A stretch of DNA of 64,000 nucleotides, taken from positions 54,198,473 to 54,262,472 of the forward strand of contig NC_087062.1 in NCBI RefSeq assembly GCF_963678635.1, written 5' to 3'. Positions 18,575-30,553 of the stretch are shown piece after piece. The notes beneath the pieces are model-generated. The model had not been told where the DNA came from and did no database searches. It saw only the letters and a program-made list of their open reading frames with translations. A program made the position numbers and the translations under genes. The number at the start of each line of letters is the position of its first letter. Within the stretch, counting starts at the first letter, position 1. The DNA comes from Symsagittifera roscoffensis. Lineage: Eukaryota > Xenacoelomorpha > Acoela > Convolutidae.

Positions 18575-18815
18575 CTATTTTGATGTTTTTTTAAAGTTTT
18601 TTGCACCCTCGAGGCAGATGATTGCACTCCTCATAAGTGGAAAACTCATTTTTGTTCTTATAAAGTGTATTGTGTCCGAGTATGATTCGTTCTGTTTCTC
18701 GCTCAGTTTCTCTGCTAGTTTCTGGATGGTTTTTGTAGAGCCTGGAGCTTCTCCTCCGATACACTCAAAAATTAGTGGAACAAAGCTGCTGTGTTCCACG
18801 TCCAGAATTCTTTGA
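18575..18815 (-). pseudogene. C-terminal end of PHD/RT element, segment A
   Basis: 74-codon open frame with Phe-Val-Pro-Leu-Ile-Phe, Leu-Ala-Glu-Lys-Leu and Ile-His-Phe-Ile-Arg-Thr-Lys-Met-Ser-Phe ... Leu-Met-Arg-Ser-Ala-Ile. This is the characteristic end of the RT proteins whose N-terminal half is at 11.6-13.8 kb. The counterpart in segment B (22060-22273) is split between two frames. Confidence 0.65.
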
Positions 18816-19448
18816 TGGTATTTTCGTGTTTTGACACTCTCATAATAAAGAAATTTTAAAAAGTTATTTCAAACACTTCCGCACACCTTGTGCATCATCA
18901 GGATTAAAATTATTTTTCTACAATTTTTACATAACAGTCAAAACTCTGAAAAAATGAGAGTCATGACTAAAAAAACTCTAAAATTTTTCGATCAATCAAT
19001 TTTAAACAACTGTTACTACGTAATTTACGTAAGCATTAATAAACTTGCCTGTAAATTTTGGAGAGTTTTTAATTTTTTGTTCTTTCATAGTCAAAAAAAT
19101 TCGATTTGGGAAAATTTTCCAATTCTGAGATATCAATTTTTGAATTTTAGCCATTTTAAACTTGGACTATAATTTTAGTGTTAATTCCCGGCTCCCAAAT
19201 TCATCGCGTGTGTTGATTCTCGGCCTCTGCCTCCAAATATGCAAAACCTCTAGTGTGAGTAGTTTCTGAATGTTGGCTGTTTGGTCTATAATCTCTGATT
19301 TCAGCTCAGCAGTACTGCCTACCTCTTTATTACACTCTAACAAGTTTTGTCCTACTGGGAGTCCCCTTTGCGGTGTTGATCGATCGACCCTCGTGGCTAA
19401 AGGTCGGACTGTCTGGCCAACTTAGGCAGAGTTACATCCACTACAGAG

Positions 19449-20127
19449 TTACATCCACGCCATTTTGCATCTCAATTCACGAGCAAAGGAAGTTTTGAGT
19501 GATGGCAAGCATGTTTTCAATTTTCTCATGATATTTGTAGGCGTCAGATATAGTTTTAGGGCAGGATTTAGCATGCGGGTTGAATAACTTTCCATCGAAA
19601 AAGCTTCGGCTAAATCGGCCTCCCCTGTCTCTAATTGCTTTGATGTCAAGTCGAGCGTCATCTTCGGTGTGGTTCTTTTGTTGTGAAAGCTTTCGCCTTC
19701 CAACTATTGAAGTTTCCGCTCTGTTTCAACTTCATGGCATACTTTGTCCATGAGTGCCGCAAATGTATCACAAATTTCATTATGTCGTAGGTGACTGTAA
19801 TCACCTTTGGAGCAGTTTTGAGAGTTGGTCAGTGTGAACGGTTGTCCACTTAGGCATGTATGTGGAGAGATTGGTGGTTCCATCCATTTCTCAGATATAA
19901 ACCATCTTTAAACTCTGATTTGTCTGGAGAAAAATGTAATATTTTAAGGGTAGCACGCTTAGCCAGTTCGATGCTCCTCTCTGTGATGACGGGTTTGTTG
20001 TCAGTTTTTTTTTCTGATTATCAATTTTCCATAGTTTTAGCTTTTTTTGAGGGTGTGATGTTCTGTCTCTCATTGTTGATGTTTCAATTTTTATGAGTTG
20101 GTTCCGTTTCAGCTCTTTCGGTAGCAC
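19449..20127 (-). pseudogene. Middle/C-terminal part of PHD/RT element, segment A
   Basis: Open pieces at 20127-19891 and 19703-19449. The first (with Gln-Arg-Gly-Ala-Ser-Asn-Trp-Leu) is homologous to sequence just after the RT fragment at 11.3-11.6 kb and to 23455-23273. The stretch 18840-19440 between these and the end fragment is decayed, with many stops. Confidence 0.55.
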
Positions 20128-20154
20128 TGTTTTCTAACGGATCACAAATGGCTC

Positions 20155-20990
20155 ATAAAGCTAGGTTATGAAAAGAATGGATAATGTCTAAACACAGCTT
20201 CACATGCTTTTAACCGTCTCTACCAAAGCCAGTTCTATGCTTGGTCCATTAAGATCGGGTCGACAAAGTCCTTACTATTCAAGGCTATCGGCCAAACCGC
20301 GCAAATTAACTTGATAACATGCAAAACTTGTGACCTCATGGCTGTTTCTCAGTATCCGCAGATCATGAGGTCACTCTTGAAAACAGGGCTGCTACTTATT
20401 AATATATTACTAATATTTTTGTTCAGTAGATAAAAATCATCATGTCCATAAGAGTTGAATCAACCCTTTCCCTCAACTCCTAGCGTCTCATTGTCTGAAA
20501 ACGAACTTGATTTTATAGTAATTCAATTCAGCACATACCAGAAAGCTTAAGTTGTTAAACTTCAGTATTGAGTCTTTTCCCAGGACCCTTCCAGATTCTC
20601 GAATGCGGTCGAAGAGCTGTCTTCTTGATGACCAACAAGGGTAGCAAAACTTTCCAAATTGCCCTCCTGACTCTTAGGAGTTACTCCATAACGATTGTAG
20701 CTGCACTTTTTCAGCGTTCTCTCTGTTTTCTCACAGCAAAAAATCGTTGTTCTCATTTTTGCGGATTTTCAGCTTTGCGAAAATAAAAAAAGTCCACGTA
20801 TCTTTTTTTTGAACGAAATTTCAAAAATAAGCATGTCAGCTCAAAGTGACCCTTCCTAATCCGTTCATTTTGTCAAATAAGACAGTTAATCATCGAAACT
20901 GCCCCTCCGTACAATTGAACTACTTCCAAAAAAATTCGTTTTGACGAACCATTTTTTAATGGCATTCCGTTCAAATGGCACACACTCCCC
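20155..20990 (+). repeat. Dispersed repeat R1, copy 1
   Basis: Starts AAAGCTAGGTTATGAA and includes CTTCACATGCTTTTAACCGT, TCGACAAAGTC, CAGATCATGAGGTCACTC, and a GAAGAGCTGTCTTCTTGATG stretch. Other copies: 23578-23785 (partial), 38955-39450 (reverse), 41043-41905. Open frames at 20562-20786 are within it and are not genes. Confidence 0.85.
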
Positions 20991-21354
20991 GGACAGCCCC
21001 GGTCAATGTCCCCATTGAGCTGCGAGTAACTCATCAAAATGGTACAGTTCCATCAAACACATTTTACAAAATGCATCAAAAGCAGTTCATTCACTATAAA
21101 CTGCTATAGCTATAGCCTTCTAACCTTTTCAGTAATCTGCACGTGAGGATATAGCTAGAAATAAATTTGCTCTTTGGCTTTCATTGCCATTTTCTATTCA
21201 AAAAATTTTCTCCAGTGCTACCAAACCACAATTGAAATTATCCTACTATGCTTCTTTCCTCCGGAAATTTAGTTGATATTGGTCCTGAATTTTAAAATTG
21301 GGAAACTCGGTGGCTAGAAGGAGCAATGAAATAATCTCCCTTAAGCCTTTCATG
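20991..21354. other. No gene seen
   Basis: Unique to segment A; AT-rich with no convincing open frame. Confidence 0.4.
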
Positions 21355-21824
21355 TCACCACAAAGTGAACAGACATCTTAGTTGAATAAAATCAATTATG
21401 CTGCTGATATACTTTAAACATACTCTCCACTCAAGCTTGTCTAAATATTTAGTAAGTGTCTCTAAAAACAAATTAAAATCACAATTCAAATTTTTAAATG
21501 CAACGAGTTTAAGCTCAAAATAACTAAAAGTTTTTCCTTCATCAAGTTTGAATTTCACACTTAGTTAGCTTGGTTTCTGATTTCAGTTCTTCTAGCACAA
21601 AACAAGCTGTTGTGGAGGCACAACGTCAAATTTCTTTCCAGATCATCCTTCAAGATTTCTTCTCTTTCTTTCCCGTAAGTAATCGTTTTCAACGTCCTAT
21701 TCACTGCGGTAGTTACTGCAATCCGGAAGTTTGCTTGAAAGATTCTGACCCTATGTCCATCTGGAACGAACTGTATACTCTGCTGTGCTTTGAAATATGC
21801 TATTTGGCATACTCGTACAACCAA
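21355..21824 (-). pseudogene. Unknown element-derived ORF fragments, segment A
   Basis: Two open pieces, 21824-21561 and 21558-21355. The first is rich in Glu/Arg with Leu-Glu-Arg-Asn-Leu-Thr-Leu-Cys-Leu and is repeated at 24538-24290 in segment B. There the frame runs on into a Lys/Glu-rich, coiled-coil-like stretch. It may be ORF1 or the leader of the same retroelement; I cannot identify it. Confidence 0.35.
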
Positions 21825-21976
21825 GCAGTGATGTTGGCTCTAAACCATGGCATCAGTCGTCTTTTTGTCTATATCTTTTTTTACCTTCATCGGAATGTTC
21901 GAGATTTTGCACATTTTCTCAAAAAAACTTAAGCCGATTTTGAGGCATCCAGAGAACTAAAATCTATTCTCCTCGA

Positions 21977-22273
21977 TTATAGCCCAAATGGAATTGTCTG
22001 TTTTGATGTTTTTTTCAAAGTTCTTTTGCACCCCCGAGGCAGAGGATTGCACTCGTCATTTAAAGAAAACTCATTTTTGTTCTTAAAAAGTTTATTGTGT
22101 CCGAGTATGATTCGTTCCGTTTCTCCTTTAGTTTCTCTGCTACTTTCTGGATGGTTTTGTAGAGCCTGGTGCTGCTCCTCCGGTACACGCAAAAATAAGT
22201 GGAAAAAAGTTGCTGTGTTCCACCTCCAGAATTCTTTGATGGTATTTTCATGTTTTGCCACTCTCATAATCAA
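21977..22273 (-). pseudogene. C-terminal end of PHD/RT element, segment B
   Basis: Same product as 18575-18815. Two overlapping frames (22273-21977 and 22251-22060) share the homology, so a frameshift separates them. Confidence 0.6.
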
Positions 22274-23272
22274 AAATTTTAAAATTTTAATTCAACCATT
22301 TTTGCACACCTTGGGCATCATCAGGATTGAAGTTATTTTTCCACATTCTAAACATAACGATCAAAGATCTGAAAAAATAAAAATCAAGACTAAAAAAACT
22401 CTAAAATTTTTCGATCAATCAAATTTAAACAACTGTTATTACGTAATTTATGTAAGCATTAATAAACTTGCCTGTAAATTTTGGAGAGTTTTTAATTTTT
22501 TGTTCTTTCATTGTCAAAAAATTTCGATTTGGGAAGACTTTCCAATTCTGAGATGTCAATTTTTGAATTTTAGCCATTTTAACCTTGGACTATATTTTTA
22601 GTGTTAATTCCCGGCTCCCGAATTCATCGCGTGTGTTGGTTCTCGGCCTCTGCCTCCAAATATGCAAAGCCTCTAGTGTGAGTAGTTTCTGAATGTTGGC
22701 TGTTTGGTCTATAATCTCTGACTTCAGCTCAGCAGTACCGCCTTCCTCTTTATTACACTCTAACAAGTTTTGTCCTACTGGGAGTCCCCTTTGCGGTGTT
22801 GGCCGATCGACCCTCGTGGCTAAAGGTCGGACTGCCTGGCCAACTTAGGCAGAGTTACATCCACTACAGAGTTTCATCCACACCATTTTGCATCTCAATT
22901 CACGAGCAAAGGAAGTTTTGAGTGATGGCAAGCATATTTTCATTTTTCTCATGATATTTGTAGGCGTCAGATATAGTTTTAGGGCACGATTTTGCATGGG
23001 GGTTGAAAAACTTTACATCGAAAAAGCTTCGGCTGAATTGGCCTCCCCTGTGTCTGTTTCCTTTGATGTCAAGTCGATTGTCATCTTCAATGTAGTTGTT
23101 TTGTTGTGAAAGCTTTCGCCTTCCAACTACTGAAGTTTCCGCTCTGTTTCAACTTCATGGCTTACTTTGTCCATGAGTGTCGCAAATGTATCACGAAATT
23201 CATTATGTCTTAGGTGATTGTATCCACCTTTGGGGCAGTGTAGAGAGTGGGACAGTGTGAACGGTTGTCCAC

Positions 23273-23455
23273 TTAGGCATGTATGTGGAGAGATTGGTGG
23301 CTCCATCCATATCTCAGATTTAAACCATCTTTAAACTCTGATATGTCGGGAGAAAAATTGTAATATTTTAAGGATAGCACACTTAGCCAGTTCGATGCTC
23401 CTCTCTGTGATGACGGATTTGCTGTCAGTTTTTTTTCTGATGAGCAATTTTCCAT
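23273..23455 (-). pseudogene. PHD/RT element fragment, segment B
   Basis: 60-codon open frame containing Ser-Ser-Gln-Arg-Gly-Ala-Ser-Asn-Trp-Leu, identical in kind to the segment A fragment at 19891-20127 but with its own stops. The surrounding 22620-23270 is decayed sequence of the same element. Confidence 0.55.
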
Positions 23456-23577
23456 AATTTTAGCCTATTTTGAGGGTGTGATGTTCTGTCTCTCATTGTT
23501 GATGTTTCAGTTTTTATGAGTTGGTTCCGTTTCAGCTCTTTCGGTATCACTGTTTTCTAACGGATCACAAATGGCTC

Positions 23578-23785
23578 ATAAAGCTAGGTTATGAAAGGAC
23601 TGGCTAATGTCTAAACACAGCTTCACAAGTTTTCAACCGTCTCTACCGAAGCCTGTTCTATGTTTGGGGTCGGGTCGACAAAGTCCTTACTTTTCAAAGC
23701 TATCGTCTAAACCGGGCAAATTAACTTGATAACATGCAAAACTTGTGAACTCATGGCTGAGTCTCAGTATCCGCAGATCATGAGC
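23578..23785 (+). repeat. Dispersed repeat R1, copy 2 (partial)
   Basis: First 200 bp of R1. It ends abruptly at ATCCGCAGATCATGAG, where the segment B deletion begins. Confidence 0.85.
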
Positions 23786-24289
23786 GTTGGCTAGAAGGAG
23801 CAATGAAATAATCTTAATCTTCAAGAGATTATTCAACCCTTTCATGTCACCACAAAGTGAACAGACATCTTAGTTGAATAAAATCAATTATGCAGGCTGG
23901 TATACTTTAAACATACTCTCCAGTCAAGCCTTTCTAAATAGTTAGTAAGTGTCTCTAAAAACACTAATTAAAATCACAATTCGAACTTTAAATGCAACGA
24001 ACTTTAAACTCAAAATAACCAAAAGTTTTTCCTTCATCAAGTTTGAAATTCAAACTTAGTTACCTTGGTTTCTCATTTCAGTTCTTCTCGCACAAAACAA
24101 CTCCAAGTTTTAGTTTCTTCTTCTTTGTTGCTCCTTTGTTCCTTTTTCTCTTTTAGATTTTGTGGTTTGGAAGTTCTGGAATTTCTAAATTCTTCTTGTC
24201 TTTCTTTGGCATCTTGTCATTTGGTTATTGTCACTGTTCCATCTCCTCCCTCTGTGACATCGACTCTGCACTCTTGGTCTCTGTGTCTT

Positions 24290-24538
24290 TTAACACATCG
24301 GTGGCCATTCTGACGCGGTTGAAGGCAGTGGTCCAACACCTCTGCTCTTCCACCCGTGTTTGCAACAAGGTAGAGGATCTAAAATAGTTTCCCTATTTCT
24401 GCACAAGCTGTTAGGGAGGCACAACGTCAAATTTCTTTCCAGATATTTCTTCAAGTTTTCTTCTCTTTCTCTCCCGTCACAAGTAATTGTTTTCAACGTG
24501 CTTTTTGCTGCGGTAGTTACTGCATTCCGATGTGTCAC
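24290..24538 (-). pseudogene. Unknown element-derived ORF fragment, segment B
   Basis: Same family as 21561-21824, with the extra 3' part missing from segment A. A neighbouring frame contains Pro-Lys-Lys-Asp-Lys-Lys and a charged helix, like the ORF1 coiled coil of a LINE. Product unknown. Confidence 0.35.
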
Positions 24539-24819
24539 ATTGCCCGTTCTCGGTACCAGATGGACATAGTTCTGATCCTATGTCCATCTGGCATGAACTG
24601 TATCCTCTGCTGTGCTTTGAAATATGCTATTTGGCTAAATCGTACAACCAAGCAGTCATGTTGGCTCTAAACCATGGCATCAGTCGTCTTTTGGCCTAAA
24701 TCTTCTTTACCTCCATCGGAATGTTCGAGATTTTGCACATTGTCTCAAAAAAACTTAAGTCTTTTAGACAATCCAGTTCTTCCAACCGTTATTTGGTCGG
24801 TGCTTCCTGTCAATTGTTC

Positions 24820-25462
24820 TCTTTAACATGAGCTTCCAGCCTTCTAATCGCCATCATAACGCCAAATATTATTATTGTTACGGGCTGTGATGAGTCTGGT
24901 AACCCATAGAGAGCAGCTCTCCAGAGTTCCAGGTCAACACCAGATTTCTTCGCCCAGGATACCACCATGTTTGTAGCAAACAATGGTATGGCAAATCATC
25001 ATTTGTCAACAAGATGCTTCTCTAATTTCGTTTTCCTGACGCTTCCAGCAGTGGTTCCACTTCCATCATCACTCGGTGGATTTTGTGACTAACGTCTACT
25101 GCATTGCAACCTATTAATGTTGAGCCTTTCTGGTTGTGTCTTTCAAAATCGCTAAAGTTCCCTCTAGCATATAACATGAACTTTTTTCCAAGTATCGATT
25201 CTAATTCGTCTTTAGTTCTTCCGGGAAATGCGAAAAAGATCGTACAAAGTAACTTGTAAGATTTTGCCGTCGTTCTCGCAAGTCCTACACATTTTGGCAC
25301 TGAGAAAGTTTGATCTACTATCGTCTTTGTGCTTTTTACATCCACTGCTACGAAGCGCACTGGATATCGGCTTTTGCACATCGGAGCCATCGTCGAGCCT
25401 ACTAGGTATCTAGCTCCAGACAGTCTGCCAAAAACTTCAACCTGCTTGATGTTCATCTCCAC
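24820..25462 (-). pseudogene. Env-like C-terminal region with a membrane segment
   Basis: Open frame 25462-25022 with four spaced Cys residues (Met-Cys-Lys, Lys-Cys-Val, Leu-Cys-Thr, Gly-Cys-Asn). After a stop at about 25022 a second piece down to 24820 ends in a hydrophobic Val-Thr-Ile-Ile-Ile-Phe-Gly-Val-Met-Met-Ala-Ile followed by Arg-Arg, like a C-terminal transmembrane anchor. This suits an envelope-like protein; the family is unknown. Confidence 0.35.
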
Positions 25463-25504
25463 TTCTATTGCTTCTCTCCATTTTCCGGTATGCTTCTGTT
25501 AAAA

Positions 25505-26816
25505 TTATAACACTCCCGGAAACAATTCTACACGGATGACTGTGACCATCTCATGTTTTTGTTCTAGGTTCAGTAAAGACTCTAAAGAACCAAACATGCT
25601 GTAGAATCTTAATGCAGTCACTAAATTATCTTCAGTTCCTCGATGACAGTCTGCAATTAGTTCTATTTCCGTTTTTGCTTTCATCATTACATTTCCAAAT
25701 AGTATTGTCAGTTGCTTGTGCTGTCTCGCTAGTGTTTTCACGCAGTCAAGATCCCCACCAATATAGTCTTCTAGTCCGCACACTTCCGCCAGACAGCTAC
25801 ACGATTTGACCCAGTCTTCTCGTCCCCAGCTAGGCAACTTTACTCTGTTGTCTCGGTTGCTCCCAGAGCCTGTAATCTTCAAGTTGTAAATGATGTTGAG
25901 GTCGCACAAATTGCAATCTGCAATAATTTCACTCTGCGAATCTGAGAATCTCAACCCAATTTCCACTCTTTTGTCAGGTTTCGATATGGAAGGTGCAGTA
26001 GCATTTTCTGCCAATACAAGCCCCAGCTTGACTTGTCGACTAGCAATAATTCTTATCGTCGATATTCTCGACCACCAGAATCTCAGCAACACAGCGTAAT
26101 CATAATCGAAGTAACAATCACGTATGTCCTCATCGTGGAAAGGATTATATGCCATTCTAACAATTCCCGACACATAGTAGTATGACTTCTTTCTGAGCAG
26201 TCCAAAGTATTCACTGGACTTCAGCAGTGTCCCCATCGTTCTTTTGTGTCCCCATCGTTTTTTCGTGATCCTAAGCTCCTTATTTGAGAACCTTCGGAGT
26301 TCGTCGATCTTCTTCAAGGGTTTCAGTTCCTCAGGTTCTTTCATATTCACCCGCATTTGCTTGCTTTGGTGAATGTCCAGTAGCGCTTGTAGGAGCAAGG
26401 TCTTCGCTAGGTCACTGCTTTCTCTCAGCATCTGGGCACAGGTATTCAGCGCTGGTACCAACATTTGCTCCAACATGATCCTGACGAAACAGAAGGCGTC
26501 TCTCCAATTCGCATACGCTACCGCCGGTCCTTCACAAATCATAAAGACTATCAAACTCGTCACGAAGGAAACCTTTATCTTCTTTCGTCCTTTTCCTTTC
26601 TTCCGAGTCATACTCTCCCATCGTCACTCCCGTCATACACCAAGCAAGTCTGAGTTGTAACTCAGTTCTGACATACGGTATTGCTACTACTGCTCTCCAC
26701 GGCAAGCTCACCAATTGATCCACCGTCTCCGTTTGCATTTCTGAAAAGGCTAACGTTTCATATGCCTTTTGCTTCATCGACGTGCCCTGGATTGTTTCTT
26801 CCAGGTAACATTCCAT
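25505..26816 (-). CDS. Longest ORF of the extra region, env-like position
   Basis: A 368-codon open frame (26611-25505), preceded in another frame by 26816-26532. Near the start of the long frame is a basic stretch followed by Val-Ser-Phe-Val-Thr-Ser-Leu-Ile-Val-Phe-Met-Ile-Cys, like a signal or membrane segment. The latter half has paired Cys residues and a Gly-Asp-Leu-Asp-Cys stretch. It lies downstream of pol, where env would be. No known envelope family is recognised. Confidence 0.4.
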
Positions 26817-26906
26817 GGCACCTTAATTTTCTAGCGCAAGTAGGTGTCCTCTAGCTGAATTTCTGCATTCCAACATCTCCATGTATCCACCGGCGGGCTC
26901 GTCTAT

Positions 26907-27260
26907 CTAGTCTAAGTCCGATACTGTCAATCGGTTATATTCCACTGGGGTCAGCAGTGTTATGACGCTTCCCTTTGCGTGATTCATGCATGATGGTTTG
27001 AAATTCCGAAGGGTCCTCTCACCACATTGGCTTAGTATTTCCATTTTTAGCGTAGCTCCAGTAAGAGTGCGGTTACTCCTCGTGGTCTTATGGCTGGCTG
27101 ATCTTAATTCTGTCATGAGAACGGGTGGCACCATCGTTACATCGGTCATCGTTGTGGATGTGCCAGGAAAGCTGTCATCGCCTTGCCCCATATCAATGAC
27201 ATCTTCGACTCGCTTTCGTTCAGCTGAGTTGACAGCCTTCGTTGGAGGTTCAGAATCCAT
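26907..27260 (-). pseudogene. Element ORF fragment before env-like region
   Basis: 117 codons from an ATG at 27260; Thr/Ser/Met rich with several basic residues. No domain recognised. It lies directly upstream of 26816-26532. Confidence 0.3.
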
Positions 27261-27289
27261 TTTGTCTTTCCAGTTTTTCTTAACTTTAC

Positions 27290-28535
27290 TTAGTTGCCCA
27301 ATTTGATCTTCGTATCGTTGATCTTGTCAATCAACATCTTCGATCGAATCATTCCTTTTCGAGTTCTGGACAGGTATACCACTTTCTCGTTGCTTCCCTG
27401 TTGCCTCATCTTGATAGGAGAATTAGCCTCACTTTCCTCAGTGGCCGAATCAGTTAGCAATTTGTTCATTTTCCGTTCACATTCGCCAAATATGTCAAGG
27501 ATCACTGGTTTGTTGAAACCTGTTTTCAACATCGAGTGGGTCCCGTTGAACTACACTATTGTCCAGACTTCCTCCATGAAAGCAACTCTGTCCATACCGC
27601 AGCCTGCTCTATTTTCATGATCTATGTGGTAATTTTCCCACTCTTCTTCTTGCAGAGTTCTCTAGAAAGTTACTCGGCCTGCGCCTTCTATTCTTCTCCT
27701 GCGCGGAGACTCCGTTGATAGTTTTTTTTAGTAGTTTCAATCTTGACATGTGAGCTGCTCTCCGGCAAGTTATAGGCTGCATTCATAGAGGCTGAGGGAG
27801 GCTAGAGCATGGAAGTTTCATCTTCCGCTGATTCCGTCGTCCCTGCCAACTTTTCAGTTCCTTCTTCGTCTTCGTCCAACAAGTTGAAGTCCAGGCTACA
27901 CACACCACCTACTGAGGCTTTATCCCTTCTCTTTTGGTCGGCTTCATTGGCTCTTCCGGTTGACGGTTTTCTTTGTCCTTAGCTTCTCGCTCTGCGTTAT
28001 TCCCTCACCCTGAGGGTCTTTGCTCATCGCTCATTGTTTTGATTGGAAGCTTTGGCACGACCAGATTACCTGCTGACCGGTCTTCCCGTTCTCCGTGTTT
28101 TATCACAATTTCTTCACAACCAAAGGGCGCCAGAGCAGTCCTAGTCAGCAGTTTCCCTGTTATTTCCAACTCTGGTCTCACTTTCGCTACTTTCAGTGCC
28201 GCTTCTTGCAAGTCTGCTTTCCCTGTCATTGCAGTTGTCGGCAGGCCCTACTTGGCCCCTTCTTCCTCGAATCTCCCAGATTTTGGAGTGGCTGCGTTAC
28301 TCATCCTTCTCCTTGTCGGCTCATCTACATATGCAAATAGCGTGAACTGCAGCACGGCAGCAATTCTGCCTAGGCAACACGGCTCCATCGATTTGGAGAA
28401 TTTTGCCATTCTTCTCTCGTTATTCTCGAAGGCTCTCAGCCTGGGAGTGTGTACTACGGAGTCTGCTCCGAGCAACATCCTCCAAATTAAGAGAAATTCG
28501 CGTATTTCTTCTGGTAGCCTTTTCTAATCGCCCCA
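27290..28535 (-). pseudogene. Element ORF fragments, unknown
   Basis: Minus-strand open pieces at 28478-28248, 28229-28005 and 27532-27290, polar and charged, with no domain. A longer plus-strand frame (27973-28527) crosses them but is Ser/Pro/Leu rich in the way antisense frames of such sequence usually are. Confidence 0.25.
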
Positions 28536-28843
28536 GTCGTTGGTTTGCTTTCTAGTAGGAGTCTGTTAGTCGAGAAATTCTAGTTATTTCGCTATTCGTT
28601 ATTGTCGTAATGTCTCAAACTAAAGAGCTTCGGGAACACTTTGATATGGTATCTGTCCACTTCGCCCATTCGATCGCGGTGGTGATTATTGAAATTGTTT
28701 GCTGTCATATCTGGCTCTGATGTTTTCGCAAAAAACTAATCTTCGCTCATCGATTCGCGCAGCACTTTCTGCTCGCAGCAGTTGAGTGTGCTCCCGCCTA
28801 CTACTGAATTGAAGTTCAGGTGCAACACCGACCTCCTGTAGGC

Positions 28844-29708
28844 TCACACTTTCCTGTCAGGGACCGCGAACGTCAGTGCTGGACCGTATATCACCGTCAC
28901 CAAGTCGCTGACGCCTCTGATCAGTGCTAATGGTTCTGTCCTTATAGCCAGGCATAAATCCGTAAGTAGGGGCATGCCTCCCACATAACGTCGCAGGTCC
29001 TCTTCTTTTTCTTTTGTCTTGTACTCTCCGGTGCCGAAGCGATTCTGTTGTAACTGGAACTGGATCATAGTATGTCTTAGATGCCGCATTTTAGTCCAAG
29101 AGGCCGTAGAGTTTTTCATGTCCAAACTTTCCAAATTCTCCCTCATTTGCTCGGGGTAGCGGGTTACAGCTATCAACTCTCCCAGTTTTCCATGCGCTAT
29201 CGCAGTCAATGTCAGGAGTCCATCCAGTCGGAGACTTTGTATTTCTTCGGTCAACAGCACTGCTGGTCTATTTGAGAAATTTTCTGCTTCGAACGTCACG
29301 AACAGTCCCAGGACCACTACGATAGATAATCCCGTAATGGCCTTGAGTATTTCCCGTATTAAATAGCGAGAGAGACCCCGGGTAAGTTTTCGCCAGGAAG
29401 GGCGTGGGCCATCCTCCTCCCAACCTTCCCAACATGCTATCCGTCCTTTCAAAACCTTCTTCTCCTCGCATGTTCTCTGTCCAGATTGTCTCGAGTGTCG
29501 TCTGATACATTCTATCTCTGTACTCCGTTGACTTCTCTCCTTCGTTGTCCGCCGAATTCAATTCTCGTACCAGGGCAGCGTGTATCTTTGGGATCATCGG
29601 TGGGCCCCGCTCGAAAGCGTCTATGCCCAATGCTGCTATCCGTGGAGTAAAGTGCAGCCACTTGTTTGCCTTTGCCTCCGGTTTCGCTCGCAAGACCATA
29701 GCTCCCAA
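28844..29708 (-). pseudogene. Element ORF fragments with a hydrophobic segment
   Basis: 29708-29268 and 29452-28844 overlap in different frames. The second has about 18 hydrophobic residues (Ile-Thr-Gly-Leu-Ser-Ile-Val-Val-Val-Leu-Gly-Leu-Phe-Val), which could be chance because the homologous frame is uncertain. A third frame also stays partly open. No domain recognised. Confidence 0.3.
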
Positions 29709-29996
29709 GTCAGCTTTCGTTTACTTGGCGTTCTGCCTCTTTGGTTTTTCTTCCTCATCGAACTCCATTCGTCTGAACCAAGTTCACTAAACATCTCCAC
29801 TATCATTTGATCATCGTTTTTTTGCTTCATCTTGAGCTGCCTGTTGAAAATGGACAGTTCCAATCCCAACATTTTGTCCAACACAAGCATGGGTAATTAA
29901 TGGTATTTCAATCCTCTCATAGCGTTTAATAAATCTGACCATACTGCAGGCAATTTTGACCGAGGAAGTCTCATATTCATCGCCTTCACTTCGCAA
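29636..29996 (-). pseudogene. Element ORF fragment, unknown
   Basis: Two overlapping open pieces (29996-29811 and 29890-29636), rich in Lys, Arg, Gln and Met. They continue the same minus-strand series as the SGNH-like segment. No domain recognised. Confidence 0.3.
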
Positions 29997-30112
29997 ATTG
30001 GAGCAGGTATGATCACATCATATTTCCCTTCTGAGAGGAGCGCTATCCTTGCATACTGGCTTTGGCGTTATTTCTGGAATACGCTTTCTTTTATGGAATG
30101 CCTTCCTTTATT

Positions 30113-30500
30113 TTATGGAAATTTGCCCAGAGAATCCAGAATGTCTTTAAATGCTGGCCACACCGCAGCTTCCACCCGTGCTGGCTCTCTGAGTCTGCTC
30201 AGGAGACCTCTGCTGTGCACACGATCATTAATACCGGTTAACACGATTGTTATCAGATTCACTTCGGTTTGTCGTTGAACCGCAATTGGCATTGATATGT
30301 TTTGCATCCAATGCAGATCAATTCCCGCCAACATTATCACATCGGGCCAAAACAAGGACTTAGAGGTGTTCACGAAGTCCGATCTCACAATCACTAGTAT
30401 CTTCGCCCTTCTCATCTCTGATTTGTCGTACGCAGAGAAGATGGTCTCGTCTATTCTGAATTTCAGTTCACCGTATCATTCAGCATCACCTTCTTGTTTT
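30113..30500 (-). pseudogene. SGNH-esterase-like segment
   Basis: The open frame 30415-30113 reads Ile-Leu-Val-Ile-Val-Arg-Ser-Asp-Phe, then Trp-Pro-Asp-Val-Ile-Met-Leu-Ala-Gly-Ile-Asp, then Ile-Val-Leu-Thr-Gly-Ile-Asn-Asp. This resembles block I (usually Gly-Asp-Ser) and the Gly-x-Asn-Asp block of SGNH hydrolases. Block I is not intact, so activity is doubtful. Esterase domains occur in ORF1 of some CR1-type retroelements. The match is motif-level only. Confidence 0.35.
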
Positions 30501-30553
30501 AATTGCTTCGGATAAACTCTTTCCTCACATTAGCTGGAGGTGCTCGCGCTTGT

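Larger units (their letters stand above)
18510..21930. repeat. Tandem segment A (3.4 kb)
   Basis: Starts at AAGCCAATTTTAAAGCATCCAGAG and ends at ATGTTCGAGATTTTGCACATTTTCTC. Segment B (21931-24760) has the same start and end and the same order of contents. Segment A has about 950 bp (20355-21305) missing from B and lacks about 320 bp present in B at 24086-24404. Confidence 0.88.
21931..24760. repeat. Tandem segment B (2.8 kb)
   Basis: Second copy of segment A. In B the join at 23785/23786 marks the 950-bp deletion relative to A. The extra 320 bp near 24086-24404 is coding-like on the minus strand (Lys/Glu-rich, coiled-coil-like), so it was probably lost from A between the short repeats ACAA. 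Confidence 0.88.

Noticed and set aside
24086..24404. The 320 bp present only in segment B as a spliced intron
   Set aside because: No GT-AG ends in either strand at the junctions. A deletion between short repeats explains it better.
27973..28527. 184-codon plus-strand frame
   Set aside because: Ser/Pro/Leu-rich antisense frame across minus-strand element sequence; no domain.
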